Source: Mucilaginibacter sp. 44-25
GTDB lineage: Bacteria > Bacteroidota > Bacteroidia > Sphingobacteriales > Sphingobacteriaceae
Length of the DNA: 64,000 nucleotides
Assembly (NCBI GenBank): GCA_001898335.1
Contig: MKTS01000004.1
Location: 172,695-236,694 of the forward strand
Direction of reading: 5' to 3'
Shown piece after piece: positions 16,303-25,622 of this stretch; within the stretch, counting starts at the first letter, position 1, and every line of letters starts with the position of its first letter. The position numbers were made by a program, and so were the translations under genes. The notes beneath the pieces were generated by a model. The model searched no databases and had not been told where the DNA came from. It was given only the letters and a program-made list of their open reading frames with translations.

Positions 16303-17331
16303 CTAATTTAAAGGCGCATATGCCGATTTACGTATAACATCGGCAAGCAGCTTTACCGAATACATGCGCGATTGAATATCAAATATGGGCGAAGTAGCCA
16401 TTATTTCATCAACGCCTGTTTCTTCAATAAAACCGCTCAGCTTATTTTTTATGGTTTCGGCACTGCCAACAAAAGAGTAAGCCAGCATCTGCATAACGGC
16501 CTCCTCTTCGTATGGCGTCCAAATTTCGCTCATATCTTTTACCGGCGGCGGCAACAATTGGCGACGGCCTGTCACTACGCCAAGGAACATCTGCTTCATG
16601 GATGTAGCCAGGCGTTCTGCTTCAATATCAGTATCTGCTGCAATAACATTAACACATGCTATTACGTAAGGCTCTTTCAACTTATCTGACGGCCGGAAAT
16701 TATCATGGTAGATCTTTATCGCCTCCCTAAAATACGTCGGCGCGAAGTGGCTGGCAAAAGCATAAGGCAAACCCATAGCGGCAGCAACCTTTGCACTATC
16801 TGTACTTGAACCCAGCACCCAGATAGGAATATCCAAACCTTCGCCGGGGATTGCCCTTACCTTGCTACCCGCGTTATCGGCAGAGAAAAAGGTTTGCAGC
16901 CTTAGGATATCCTTTGGAAAATTTTGAACAACGTTAAAGTTTTCACCACGAATAGCCAAAGCGGTAAGCTGGTCGGTACCTGGCGCACGACCAAGGCCGA
17001 GGTCTATCCTGCCGGGGTAAAGCGACTCTAAAGTGCCAAACTGTTCGGCTATGATCAAAGGCGCATGGTTGGGCAGCATAATACCGCCTGAACCTACACG
17101 TATTTTTGATGTGCCACCGGCAACATAGCCAATTAATACAGACGTGGCAGAACTGGCCACGCTAACCATGTTATGATGTTCAGCAAACCAATAGCGGGTA
17201 TAGCCAACCTTTTCGGCTAACTGGGCAACCTCCAGGCTCGATTTAAAACTGGTGCCGGGTGTGCCACCCCGTACAACGGGTGCCAGGTCAAGAATGGAAT
17301 ATTTTATATCAGATAACTTTTTTGTGCTCAT
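16303..17331 (-). CDS. LLM-class flavin-dependent oxidoreductase
   Basis: A 342-residue bacterial-luciferase-like monooxygenase of the single-subunit group: TIM barrel using FMNH2 supplied by a separate reductase. Family features are YWFAEHHNM near the N-terminus, VGSGGIMLPNHAPL, and LGLGRAPGTD. I start it at the ATG at 17331 (MSTKKLSD) rather than an in-frame codon 45 bases upstream, because the extra residues are not family-like and GGGAG precedes this ATG. It is monocistronic with its own terminator. The substrate cannot be read from the sequence. Confidence 0.88.
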   Translation of the reverse strand: MSTKKLSDIKYSILDLAPVVRGGTPGTSFKSSLEVAQLAEKVGYTRYWFAEHHNMVSVASSATSVLIGYVAGGTSKIRVGSGGIMLPNHAPLIIAEQFGTLESLYPGRIDLGLGRAPGTDQLTALAIRGENFNVVQNFPKDILRLQTFFSADNAGSKVRAIPGEGLDIPIWVLGSSTDSAKVAAAMGLPYAFASHFAPTYFREAIKIYHDNFRPSDKLKEPYVIACVNVIAADTDIEAERLATSMKQMFLGVVTGRRQLLPPPVKDMSEIWTPYEEEAVMQMLAYSFVGSAETIKNKLSGFIEETGVDEIMATSPIFDIQSRMYSVKLLADVIRKSAYAPLN

Positions 17332-17567
17332 GATCAATGCTCCCAGTTGGGAATGTTTTAAACAGGTGTAACACAAATTTACGGCGAATACGGCGCCCTG
17401 CGAACGACTTTGGTGTTATATGACGCTGCACATACACTGGGACATAGGGGTGACAAAGTAGCATGTGAGATGCCTCACATAAAATTTTTCAAACGAGAGT
17501 ACTTTAAATTGTTAAGGGTTCGATCTGCCTGATACCAACTTTATCGGGTATTTAATATCTTAGCAAC

Positions 17568-18155
17568 ATGATCCATACCCCGGAAGGACAGTATATTTTA
17601 CACCGGCTCAAAACGGAGCTGCCGGAGCATTTTTATTATCATAATGTTGACCATACGCTGGATGTATACCACGCCGCAGCAAGCATTTCCGAAAAGGAGC
17701 ACATCAGCGAAGAAGACAAAAAACTATTATTAGTTGCTGCACTATATCACGATAGCGGCTATCTCAACCATGTTAAAGATCACGAAAAAGCATCCTGTGA
17801 TATCGCGCGGGAAGCCCTACCCAACTTTGGCTATACAAATGAGCAGACAGACCATATTTACGCCATTATTATGGCAACCCAACTCCCGCAACAGCCTAAA
17901 AATAAATTAGAGGAAATTATCTGTGATGCCGATCTGGATTATTTAGGTCGCGCGGATTTTATCGACACGGGTGACAAACTTTACCGGGAAATGAAAGCTT
18001 TAGGTAACATAAGCGATAAAAAAGCCTGGGATGCGTTGCAGATTTCTTTTCTAACACAGCACCGCTATTTTACTAAAACGGCTGTTGAAAACAAGGAGCC
18101 AAAAAAACAAGAAAATTTAAGAGCTTTACAAAACAAACACCTACTGCCGAAATGA
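17568..18155 (+). CDS. HD-domain phosphohydrolase
   Basis: A 195-residue protein of the HD superfamily of metal-dependent phosphohydrolases. The metal-binding residues appear in order: the His of YYHNVDHTLDVY, the HD doublet of ALYHDSGY, and a late Asp in ICDADLDYLGR. Proteins of this size often act on nucleotides or cyclic nucleotides; the substrate here is unknown. The gene overlaps the YitT gene by 4 bp, so the two are co-expressed. Confidence 0.82.
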   Translation: MIHTPEGQYILHRLKTELPEHFYYHNVDHTLDVYHAAASISEKEHISEEDKKLLLVAALYHDSGYLNHVKDHEKASCDIAREALPNFGYTNEQTDHIYAIIMATQLPQQPKNKLEEIICDADLDYLGRADFIDTGDKLYREMKALGNISDKKAWDALQISFLTQHRYFTKTAVENKEPKKQENLRALQNKHLLPK

Positions 18156-19027
18156 GTACAGCGCCAACTGCAAAATCAATTATTACCGATACCATTTACA
18201 CCATTGCAGGTATCCTGTTCTGTGGCTTTGCTTTAAAAAGTTTTTTGATACCCAACGCTTTCTTTGATGGCGGTGTAACCGGAATTTCGCTGTTGATACA
18301 TGAGCTGTACCACGTTAATATTGCCTACGTGATCATCCTGGCTAATATTCCGTTCGTGGTTATGGGTATGTTTCAGGTGAATAAAACCTTTGCTGTACGT
18401 ACGTTTTTGGCTATCATCGGTTTGGCCCTTTGCCTGCTTTATATTCCTTATCCGGATAAAATAACCTCCGACAAGCTGCTGGTTTCCATATTTGGCGGGG
18501 TTTTTATGGGTACGGGTATCGGCTTGGCTATACGCGGTGGTTGTGCCCTGGATGGTATTGAAGTTTTGGCACTTTATACCGGTAAGCGTATCAGTTTCAC
18601 CATTAGCGAGATCATCTTAGGCATCAATATCGTTATCTTCCTGATAGCGGCATTTGAGGTTGGCTTTACCACTTCTTTATACTCTATTATCACTTATTTT
18701 ACCGCCTCCCGGATGATCAACTTTGTGATAGAAGGCTTGGAAGAATACACAGGGGTTACTATTATCTCGGGCCAAAACCAGGCTATTAAAGAAATGCTGG
18801 TGATGCAGTTGGGCCGCGGTATTACTATTTACAAAGGCGAGCGCGGCTTTTTAAAGGAGACCTTTGATGTTCATCACCCGGTTGATATTGTATTCACTGT
18901 TGTAACCCGTTTAGAATTGCGCCGCCTGAAAGATATGGTACACGAGATAGACCCTAAGGCATTTATCTTCACCAGTATTATTAAAGAGGCTGCCGGTGGC
19001 GTTTTGAAGAGAAGAGCAAGACATTGA
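18152..19027 (+). CDS. YitT family membrane protein
   Basis: A 291-residue protein with five to six membrane helices in the first ~200 residues, including the family-typical FDGGVTGISLL and GTGIGLAIRGGCALDG, followed by a soluble DUF2179 domain (ERGFLKETFDVHH and the C-terminal VHEIDPKAFIF). YitT/DUF161 proteins are widespread in Bacteroidetes and mostly uncharacterised; transport has been suggested. Expression is coupled to the HD gene by an ATGA overlap. A tandem pair of palindromic repeats follows. Confidence 0.85.
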   Translation: MSTAPTAKSIITDTIYTIAGILFCGFALKSFLIPNAFFDGGVTGISLLIHELYHVNIAYVIILANIPFVVMGMFQVNKTFAVRTFLAIIGLALCLLYIPYPDKITSDKLLVSIFGGVFMGTGIGLAIRGGCALDGIEVLALYTGKRISFTISEIILGINIVIFLIAAFEVGFTTSLYSIITYFTASRMINFVIEGLEEYTGVTIISGQNQAIKEMLVMQLGRGITIYKGERGFLKETFDVHHPVDIVFTVVTRLELRRLKDMVHEIDPKAFIFTSIIKEAAGGVLKRRARH

Positions 19028-19041
19028 TTAAGCCACCCTTT

Positions 19042-19124
19042 TTGTCATGTTGAACGTAGTGAAGCATCTATTAGCCAACTTGCATAGCTGATAACAGATT
19101 CTTCGCTGTCGCTCAGAATGACAA
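19042..19124. repeat. 83-bp imperfect palindromic repeat, copy 1
   Basis: Begins TTGTCATGTTGAACGTAGTG and ends with GCTCAGAATGACAA. The right arm read in reverse (TTGTCATTCTGAGCG...) matches the left arm imperfectly, so the element can fold into one long hairpin. It is a REP-like intergenic element of the sort scattered in Sphingobacteriaceae genomes. Confidence 0.8.
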
Positions 19125-19155
19125 GCGTGTGTAATGGATATCCCCAGATTTTCCT

Positions 19156-19238
19156 TTGTCATGCTGAACGTAGTGAAGCATCTATTAGCCAATTTACATA
19201 GCTTGTAATAAATTCTTCGCTGTCGCTCAGAATGACAA
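19156..19238. repeat. 83-bp imperfect palindromic repeat, copy 2
   Basis: Same length and orientation as the copy at 19042-19124 and similar along its whole length, differing at a few positions mostly in the central loop. The two copies form a direct tandem doublet with a 31-bp spacer between the convergent YitT and cyclase genes. Confidence 0.8.
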
Positions 19239-19267
19239 GAGCGTGTTTTTAACTTTTGAATTTTGAC

Positions 19268-20317
19268 TTACTCCACAACCTCGTAAGTATTAACCGGCAG
19301 TGCCTTGTTCTTCAGCGTAAACTGACCATTCTCTTTGCAGTGGAAAGACTCTTTAGCCTTTTCATAAACGGCTTCGGTGATGATGATCTGGCCGGCCTTA
19401 GCAATGCCTTGCAATCTTTGGGCAAGGTTAACAGAGTCGCCTATTACGGTATAATCCAATCGTTTTAAGGAGGCAGAGCCGATGTTGCCGGATATCATTT
19501 CGCCGGAGTTGATACCTACCGAAATTTCCGGCTTAAATATTTTACCGTTGCCGGCATCTATTTCGGGCTCATTAGCTAATTCTTGCTTAACGGCCAAAGC
19601 GGTATCAATGGCCCTGTCCAAGTGGTATTCACCGCGGAACACAGCCATAATGGCATCACCCATAAACTTATCTACGTGGCCACCCTGGGCTATGATTTCT
19701 TTAACAATTTTATCAAACAATCCATTTAACAAATTAACCACGGTATTAGCCGCCACATGTTCGGTAATGGCAGTGAAGCCGCAAACATCCACAAACATTA
19801 CAGTAGCCTCAAGCAGCTCATTTTTCATTAGGCTGTGCTCAGCCTCTTTATGGGTCATAAAGTTGAGCACATTCTCGTCCACATACATCTTCAGGATGTT
19901 GTTTTCTTTGATGGCTTTAAGGGTTTCCTGCAACTGCCGCACGTGGGTGATGGTCTTTTGCATGGTAAGGTCCAGATCATCAAAATCCACCGGCTTCATG
20001 ATAAAATCAAATGCCCCGCGGTTCATTGCCGTGCGTATGTTCTGCATATCGCCGTAGGCCGATACTACAACCGCTTTTAATGTAGGGTTGGCTTCCGGCA
20101 GTCGCGATAGCAGCGTAAGACCATCCATCACAGGCATATTAATGTCTGACAGGATGATGTCCAGATCAGGGTGTTCCTTTATACGTTCAAGCGCCTCTGC
20201 CCCATTCTGCGCGAAGATAAACTCATACTCATTCTCCCTTATCTTGCGCCTGAATTTCTGTTTCACCAGTACTTCCAGGTCGGCCTCGTCGTCTACTACC
20301 AGTATCTTAGCCATCAC
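19268..20317 (-). CDS. Response regulator with class III adenylyl cyclase output
   Basis: A 349-residue protein with an N-terminal receiver domain (phospho-acceptor Asp58 in LSDINMP) and a C-terminal class III nucleotide cyclase from about residue 165. Catalytic residues are complete: the two metal Asp in FVDVCGFT and KFMGDAIMAVF, the substrate Lys in VDKFMGD, Thr in DYTVIGD (IIIb type, ATP-selective), and Asn and Arg in SVNLAQR. It should make cAMP under phosphorylation control. Its start overlaps the stop of the upstream single-domain regulator by 4 bp, in an operon behind a histidine kinase. Confidence 0.92.
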   Translation of the reverse strand: MMAKILVVDDEADLEVLVKQKFRRKIRENEYEFIFAQNGAEALERIKEHPDLDIILSDINMPVMDGLTLLSRLPEANPTLKAVVVSAYGDMQNIRTAMNRGAFDFIMKPVDFDDLDLTMQKTITHVRQLQETLKAIKENNILKMYVDENVLNFMTHKEAEHSLMKNELLEATVMFVDVCGFTAITEHVAANTVVNLLNGLFDKIVKEIIAQGGHVDKFMGDAIMAVFRGEYHLDRAIDTALAVKQELANEPEIDAGNGKIFKPEISVGINSGEMISGNIGSASLKRLDYTVIGDSVNLAQRLQGIAKAGQIIITEAVYEKAKESFHCKENGQFTLKNKALPVNTYEVVE

Positions 20318-20694
20318 TCGCTAATTGTTTTAAGTTTTTCTTTTAATAGGTTGAAGTCAAGCGGTTTTGTCAGGAAATCGTTCGCTCCTTTTTCCATCGC
20401 CTGCTTATAGTTTTCTTCGTCGCCGTAGGCCGTAACCATCATGACAACAGGTGGTGGCGGCGTGGGAAAATCTTCGCGGATATGCCCTAACAGCTCAATA
20501 CCACTCATACCCGGCATATTGATATCCGATAGGATCAATACCACTTCAGAATGTTTCTCTTTCAGATATTCCAAAGCTTCCTCACCAGAATGTGCGAAGT
20601 CGAGTTCTACTTCGTTATTGCGTATCTCTTTTCTAAAACGTTGTAAAAATAAGGGCTGTACATCCTCCTCGTCGTCTACTACCAATATTTTCAT
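20314..20694 (-). CDS. Single-domain response regulator
   Basis: A 126-residue CheY-like receiver with no output domain. It shows the acidic pair in VVDDEED, the phospho-acceptor Asp57 in LILSDINMPG, the Thr of VMMVTAYG and the Lys of FLTKPLDF. Its receiver is related to that of the cyclase encoded next. It may shuttle phosphate from the histidine kinase or compete with the cyclase receiver. Confidence 0.9.
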   Translation of the reverse strand: MKILVVDDEEDVQPLFLQRFRKEIRNNEVELDFAHSGEEALEYLKEKHSEVVLILSDINMPGMSGIELLGHIREDFPTPPPPVVMMVTAYGDEENYKQAMEKGANDFLTKPLDFNLLKEKLKTISE

Positions 20695-20752
20695 GCGAAA
20701 ATAATTATTGATTTAAATAATGTTGATTAATGAATTATAAAGACCACTCAAA

Positions 20753-22081
20753 CTAATTGACCGGGAGCGTGATGATAAACTCCGAGCCTTCACCTTCCTT
20801 ACTGTTGATGTTGATGGTACCTTTATGCGCTTTTACGATGATGTCATAACTTAGCGAAAGGCCCAGTCCGGTACCCTCGCCTGCCGGCTTGGTGGTAAAG
20901 AAAGGCTGCATGATCTTGTCTTTTATAGCATCAGGTATACCGGTACCATTATCGCGAACAATGATCTCGACGCCCGCCTTGCCCCCTGAAGGAAGAGCAG
21001 GAACGGATTTGGTAGACACCTCTACCCTCGGTTTGAAATCGCCGCCAATAGTTTTTTGCTTCTGGTGTACCGCATAGAACGCATTGGTAAACATGTTGAG
21101 TAAAACGCGGCCTACATCCTGCGATACCATATTCACCAAAGGCAAATGCTCATCAAAGTTGCTCACCAGCTCAGCGTTGAATGATTTGTCTTTTGCCCGC
21201 AAACCGTGGTAAGCCAGGCGGAAATACTCGTCGGCAATAGTGTTAAGATTAGTAGGTTCCTTAACATTACTACTGGCGCGACTATGTTGCAACATGCCCT
21301 TTACAATACCATCCGCGCGCTTGCCGTGGTGGCGTATCTTCTCCAGGTTTTGTTTAATGTCTGCAGCTATCGCGTTAGCCTCTTCCATATCACCTTTGGC
21401 GATCTCGGCCTCCATCTCGTCGATAAGTTCCATACTTACTTCAGAGAAGTTATTTACAAAGTTTAATGGGTTCTGTATCTCGTGGGCAATACCGGCGGTA
21501 AGTTCTCCTAATGAGGCCAATTTTTCCTGCTGTATCAATTGTGCTTGTGTAGCCTTAAGCTCTTTAACCGTTTCTTCAAGCGCGTTACGCTGGTTGGTTA
21601 GTTCGGCCGTGCGGGCGGCAACCATCGCTTCCAATTCGTCCTTACGCTCGCTGATGCGTTTGATAACCTGTTGCTGCTTTTTAGAGGTAGCTACACGTAT
21701 AAATATCCAGACAAAAGCGGCGACCTCAGCCGAAACAAAAAAGCTTCCGTAGTTATTATAAAAATTCTTGACGAACAATTCGGCTAAACCATTTATTAAG
21801 GCAGCAGCAACCAAAGGCAAGTGCGCAGTAAGTAAAATTGAAAAAGACTTAAAGTCATCCTGACGCTTTAGATATTCTATTGTTCCTAAAAGATAAGCCG
21901 CGGCAATAATGCAAGAAACACGATCCTCGAAATTGTCATCACACAATATAAAGCCGCCAATTGCCAGAGCTGCAATACCCCATAATGGCCAACGCCACTT
22001 AGCGCGAAGAGCAGTAAATTTAATTGCTTTGTTAAGCCTTAAAGCAAGCAGAAAAGCTGCTAAAAAAGGGAAAAAATGCAT
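20753..22081 (-). CDS. Membrane sensor histidine kinase
   Basis: A 442-residue kinase. The first ~135 residues contain five to six hydrophobic helices. A coiled coil (about 140-190) leads to the H-box GELTAGIAHEIQNP with His200, then a HATPase domain with DNGTGIP and GTGLGLSLSYDI. All catalytic boxes are present. It lies 58 bp upstream of the two response-regulator genes and is their probable phospho-donor, so it would feed a cAMP output. The stimulus is unknown. Confidence 0.93.
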   Translation of the reverse strand: MHFFPFLAAFLLALRLNKAIKFTALRAKWRWPLWGIAALAIGGFILCDDNFEDRVSCIIAAAYLLGTIEYLKRQDDFKSFSILLTAHLPLVAAALINGLAELFVKNFYNNYGSFFVSAEVAAFVWIFIRVATSKKQQQVIKRISERKDELEAMVAARTAELTNQRNALEETVKELKATQAQLIQQEKLASLGELTAGIAHEIQNPLNFVNNFSEVSMELIDEMEAEIAKGDMEEANAIAADIKQNLEKIRHHGKRADGIVKGMLQHSRASSNVKEPTNLNTIADEYFRLAYHGLRAKDKSFNAELVSNFDEHLPLVNMVSQDVGRVLLNMFTNAFYAVHQKQKTIGGDFKPRVEVSTKSVPALPSGGKAGVEIIVRDNGTGIPDAIKDKIMQPFFTTKPAGEGTGLGLSLSYDIIVKAHKGTININSKEGEGSEFIITLPVN

Positions 22082-22134
22082 ACTTATGCTTAGGGTTTAA
22101 ATTAACACCTAAGTTAGTTATTTAAACTGAACCT

Positions 22135-22617
22135 TTACTTAATGTTTAAATCTAACGCAGCATTTCCATGAAGGTTTAAGAAATATACTATTACCTGCAA
22201 AACTATGTTGCCATAAACACCGGCCAGCACGTCATCCATCATAACACCGGTACCACGGGGGAGCGCCTCCATTTTACGGACACCAAGCGGTTTCAAGATA
22301 TCAAAGAAGCGGAATAGCACAAAACCTATTATAAGGTAGTAAAAATTTGCCGGAATAAATAACATGGTCACCATCATACCGGCTACTTCATCTATCACCA
22401 CCCGGTAGCTATCCTTTCCCCAAAAAGGTTCTACTTTATTGCCTACGTAAATGCCCAATAGCGTAACAATAACAGTAGCCAAAACCAAGTGCAAAGGATT
22501 AGCCGCCCACGGCTGTAGCCACAGCAGGTAAATGAACGGACAGGTTACCAAAGCAGCCAATGTTCCACCACCCTTTACATAACCAATACCGAAAATAGAA
22601 GCGATTAATTTGTTCAC
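22135..22617 (-). CDS. pgpA: Phosphatidylglycerophosphatase A
   Basis: A 160-residue inner-membrane enzyme that dephosphorylates phosphatidylglycerophosphate to phosphatidylglycerol. Family motifs are VIDEVAGMM, FRFFDILKPLG and DDVLAGVYGN, containing the acidic residues needed for Mg2+-dependent hydrolysis. The length is normal. It follows the TerC-family gene by 6 bp, indicating an operon. Confidence 0.92.
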   Translation of the reverse strand: MNKLIASIFGIGYVKGGGTLAALVTCPFIYLLWLQPWAANPLHLVLATVIVTLLGIYVGNKVEPFWGKDSYRVVIDEVAGMMVTMLFIPANFYYLIIGFVLFRFFDILKPLGVRKMEALPRGTGVMMDDVLAGVYGNIVLQVIVYFLNLHGNAALDLNIK

Positions 22618-22623
22618 TGTGTT

Positions 22624-23454
22624 TTATTTTTTGCCTCTTACCTTATCAGCATCCTCTGTCAAATCCGGCTCTTTCGCACTCTTTTTAGGAAAATTAAAAA
22701 ATAAAGATGTAAGCACCGGAATAATAAAAACGGCTACAGTGAAAATTGACACTGCGGCGTCGGCCACTTCGCTTTCGAGGAACCTGCCAATTTCAGAGTC
22801 CGGGTAAAAATGTACAAATAATGATGCCGTTAGCTTTATACCCAAAACACCGATAACAATGAAAGCAATAGTTTCCAAAAAGCTGAATTTCTCCATCAGT
22901 TTAACAAAAGCCTGCGCCACAAAACGCATAGCCAGTATGCCAATGAACACGCCTGTATATATCAAAAATACATGATCAGTAAAGGCTACGGCTGCAAACA
23001 CGTTATCAATAGAAAAGGCTAAATCCATCAACTCTACCAAAGCAACGGTTGCCCAAAAGGTGCCGATTAAACCAACGGTTGAGCGGTAAAACCAGTTCTC
23101 TTTCTTATCAACAGACTCTTCTGCATCCTCTTCCGCTTCTTTTTTCTTTTTTGAGGCTTTACCTTTAAAATAATCAAATGCCAGGTAAAGCAGATACAAG
23201 CCACCCAAAGGTTTTAACCACCAGATCTTTACCAGCCATGTGGCTAAAAGCAAACATAGGCCACGTAAAACATATGCGCCAATAATACCGTAGCGTAATG
23301 CTCTCGCACGTTGCTCCTTTGGCAGATCAAGCACCATGGTGGCCAGTACCGCGGCGTTATCTACCGATAAGAGGCTCTCGATAACAATGAGATTGAGAAT
23401 GATAAGTAATCCGGCTTTTATGTCTTCGCCAAGCAGCGTGTGTAAAATGTCCAT
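22624..23454 (-). CDS. TerC family integral membrane protein
   Basis: A 276-residue protein with about seven membrane helices. It has two repeated acidic motifs inside helices, ESLLSVDNAAV and DLAFSIDNVFA, the hallmark of the TerC/DUF475 family, which includes metal exporters. A Lys/Glu-rich cytoplasmic loop (KKKKEAEEDAEE) separates the halves. Metal export, for example Mn2+ or Ca2+, is family-level knowledge; the substrate is not evident. It is co-transcribed with pgpA. Confidence 0.87.
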   Translation of the reverse strand: MDILHTLLGEDIKAGLLIILNLIVIESLLSVDNAAVLATMVLDLPKEQRARALRYGIIGAYVLRGLCLLLATWLVKIWWLKPLGGLYLLYLAFDYFKGKASKKKKEAEEDAEESVDKKENWFYRSTVGLIGTFWATVALVELMDLAFSIDNVFAAVAFTDHVFLIYTGVFIGILAMRFVAQAFVKLMEKFSFLETIAFIVIGVLGIKLTASLFVHFYPDSEIGRFLESEVADAAVSIFTVAVFIIPVLTSLFFNFPKKSAKEPDLTEDADKVRGKK

Positions 23455-23562
23455 TAATAATGGTTTGGTACCTACTTTTAGCTAACTATTAATAAAAGCA
23501 ACGGTTTTATGCGAATGCTAAAATAAAAAAACTATGCATATCTTCGGGACTGCAAAAAGCAA

Positions 23563-24381
23563 CTATTGTGCATTAAGCACATTACGATAAGCTACAACAG
23601 CCCTTATAATAGATTGCACAATGGCGTTTTGCCCTTCTTCTGAGTTGAGATATTCTTCTTCGTCAGGGTTATTGATAAATCCGGTTTCAATAAGTACCGA
23701 TGGCATAGCGCTGTTAGCCAGTACATATACCCCCTGCTCACGCACCCCTAATGATACACGGCCATCAGTATCGGTAAACTCGTTCATTAACAGATCACCA
23801 AATTTGATGCTTTGTTTGCGGTATTTTTTGGTAAAAGCATCCAATATAATGGCATTAGCAGGGTCGGTTTCGTCAAGCGCCTGGTAGTTTTGCTGATAGT
23901 TCTTTTCCTCAAAAATAGAAGCATTCTCTCGCATGGCCTCCTCCTGCTCACGTACGCGGTGCAAACCATAAACCAGCACCATTACCCCGCTTTGCTTATG
24001 CGCCCTGTAGGCTGTCCCCTCAGCAGACGAGTTACAATGAATGGATATAAACAGGTTGCCCTTTGATTGATTAGCAATGGCCGACCGCCTGCGTAACTCA
24101 ATAAAGGTATCATCGCTACGTGTTAATACCGTATTCAGATCAGGGATTTGGGCGTGGATAGCAGCATCTAATTTCTTAGCAATGGCAAGCGTAACATTCT
24201 TCTCAAAAGAATACTGACCGCGGGCACCTGCATCCTTACCACCATGGCCTGCATCAATAATTACATTCTTTATTTTATACCCCGTAGTAACAATGGTATC
24301 AGCCGGGGCAAAAGAACAGAAGAGAATATATAAAGATAAAATGCTGATGCTACAGATCAGCCTTGCGTATTTTTGTTGCAT
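23563..24381 (-). CDS. N-acetylmuramoyl-L-alanine amidase (Amidase_3)
   Basis: A 272-residue exported amidase that cuts the bond between MurNAc and the stem peptide. The start is placed at the ATG at 24381, giving a signal peptide (LICSISILSLYILFCSF); the longer frame begins at a TTG. Zinc ligands and the catalytic Glu are visible: IDAGHGGKD, FEKNVTLAIA, ISIHCNSS and VLIETGFINN. There is no extra wall-binding domain, so it resembles the plain AmiC-type enzymes of Bacteroidetes. Monocistronic. Confidence 0.92.
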   Translation of the reverse strand: MQQKYARLICSISILSLYILFCSFAPADTIVTTGYKIKNVIIDAGHGGKDAGARGQYSFEKNVTLAIAKKLDAAIHAQIPDLNTVLTRSDDTFIELRRRSAIANQSKGNLFISIHCNSSAEGTAYRAHKQSGVMVLVYGLHRVREQEEAMRENASIFEEKNYQQNYQALDETDPANAIILDAFTKKYRKQSIKFGDLLMNEFTDTDGRVSLGVREQGVYVLANSAMPSVLIETGFINNPDEEEYLNSEEGQNAIVQSIIRAVVAYRNVLNAQ

Positions 24382-24509
24382 TGAATTAATCAGGGGACAC
24401 AAATTTATCAGCCACACTATCAAACTGCAAACGTAAATAAAGGTTTGCTATTGTTGAATTTGACGATGATATTTTGCAATGGATTAACGTACTAATGGCC
24501 AAGTAGTGT

Positions 24510-24959
24510 TTAGTTAACAGAAGATGCATTCTTCTTGCTGCACTTAGGGCATAAACCCGACGCGTAGAGTGTAAAGCTGTCAGCCTTAAAACCTTCGGGC
24601 AAATTTAAACGTGGCATATGCAGTTCATCGAGACAGTAAACGTTTTTGCAGTTGGTGCAATTAAAATGCAGATGCTCATCGTGGTGATGGTTTTCGCCGC
24701 AATCAGCATGGCAAACCGCGTAGTTGGCCGTACCGTTCAAATCAAAAACTTTATGGATAATACCCTTCTCCTCAAACACGTTAAGGATACGGTATAACGT
24801 AACCCTGTCAATATCACTCATCACGCTCTCCAGATCGGGCTGTGAAGTAGCCGTATTTTTTGAATACATCATAGAAAGAACGCGCAGCCGGGCACCGGTT
24901 TTCTTTAAATGGTGCTTGTCCAGCAATTCTTCAAAACGGAAATTCTTTATTTGTGCCAT
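24510..24959 (-). CDS. Fur family metal-responsive repressor
   Basis: A 149-residue Fur-family protein. The winged helix covers residues ~10-85 (SDIDRVTLYRILNVFEEKGI is the recognition region), and the dimerisation domain has the His cluster ENHHHDEHLHF and two CxxC pairs (CTNCKNVYC, CPKCSKK) for structural zinc. Start chosen at the ATG at 24959 (MAQIKNFRF), as the upstream extension is short and unlike the family. The MerC-domain gene lies 25 bp upstream on the same strand, so a zinc-uptake (Zur-like) role is plausible; Fur or PerR function cannot be excluded. Confidence 0.9.
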   Translation of the reverse strand: MAQIKNFRFEELLDKHHLKKTGARLRVLSMMYSKNTATSQPDLESVMSDIDRVTLYRILNVFEEKGIIHKVFDLNGTANYAVCHADCGENHHHDEHLHFNCTNCKNVYCLDELHMPRLNLPEGFKADSFTLYASGLCPKCSKKNASSVN

Positions 24960-24984
24960 TCGTCCAAATTTAAGCAAAATTCAG

Positions 24985-25422
24985 TTAAGCAGCCTGTTTA
25001 TTGTCGTGTTTGTGTGAGTGTTTAATGTGCAAAAAGTTATCACCTGCATCGCAGGCACCGGCCAATTTATAATTAAGATAGTGCGCCGTTGCTATCATTA
25101 ATCCGCCAATGGGTACTATCACCGCTTCTGCCCAATTATGAATAAAAACATGGCCGCCAATGATCAAGGCAAAGCCTGCACACAGCATAACTAAGGGCAA
25201 ACTTTTACGGTATTGATGGTAAGCACTGCCAATAGACCATACCCCTATCACCAACGCAAACAGGATCATTGTCCACTCCACCCAGGGGTTGGCTAAAAAC
25301 CCAAGGCCCAATAGAGGTAAGCTTGTAAAAAACACCGGCACGGCGGCACAGTGTATGGCACATAGCGCCGAGGCGGTCATGCCTATATTATCAAGCTTTA
25401 TGGCTTTTCGTGGAGGTAACAT
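24985..25422 (-). CDS. MerC domain membrane protein
   Basis: A 145-residue protein with four hydrophobic helices, containing MTASALCAIHCAAVP near the N-terminus (the Cys pair of the MerC family), a further Cys in CDAGDN, and a His-rich cytoplasmic tail (HIKHSHKHDNK). MerC carries mercuric ion in Tn21-type operons, but in Bacteroidetes such proteins are commonly next to Fur-family genes, as here, and are better read as metal-handling proteins of unknown specificity. Confidence 0.85.
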   Translation of the reverse strand: MLPPRKAIKLDNIGMTASALCAIHCAAVPVFFTSLPLLGLGFLANPWVEWTMILFALVIGVWSIGSAYHQYRKSLPLVMLCAGFALIIGGHVFIHNWAEAVIVPIGGLMIATAHYLNYKLAGACDAGDNFLHIKHSHKHDNKQAA

Positions 25423-25622
25423 GCTACAAAGATAATTATAAATGCAACATAATTACATTTAGATTTGTTTAGTTTTTGTCAGGATTACTCAACTCATTCC
25501 CGCTATCCACCCCTCAAACAGAAAAGTTTTATTTTCCTATTCACTAAAAGAGTATCATACTTATCTCAAAACCCGCCATATCACCAGTGTATTTTGTACA
25601 TTTAGCTGCCAATTATTTATTT

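Noticed and set aside
19482..20057. 191-codon + strand ORF opposite the cyclase
   Set aside because: Shadow of the cyclase gene; Ser-rich low-complexity translation without motifs.
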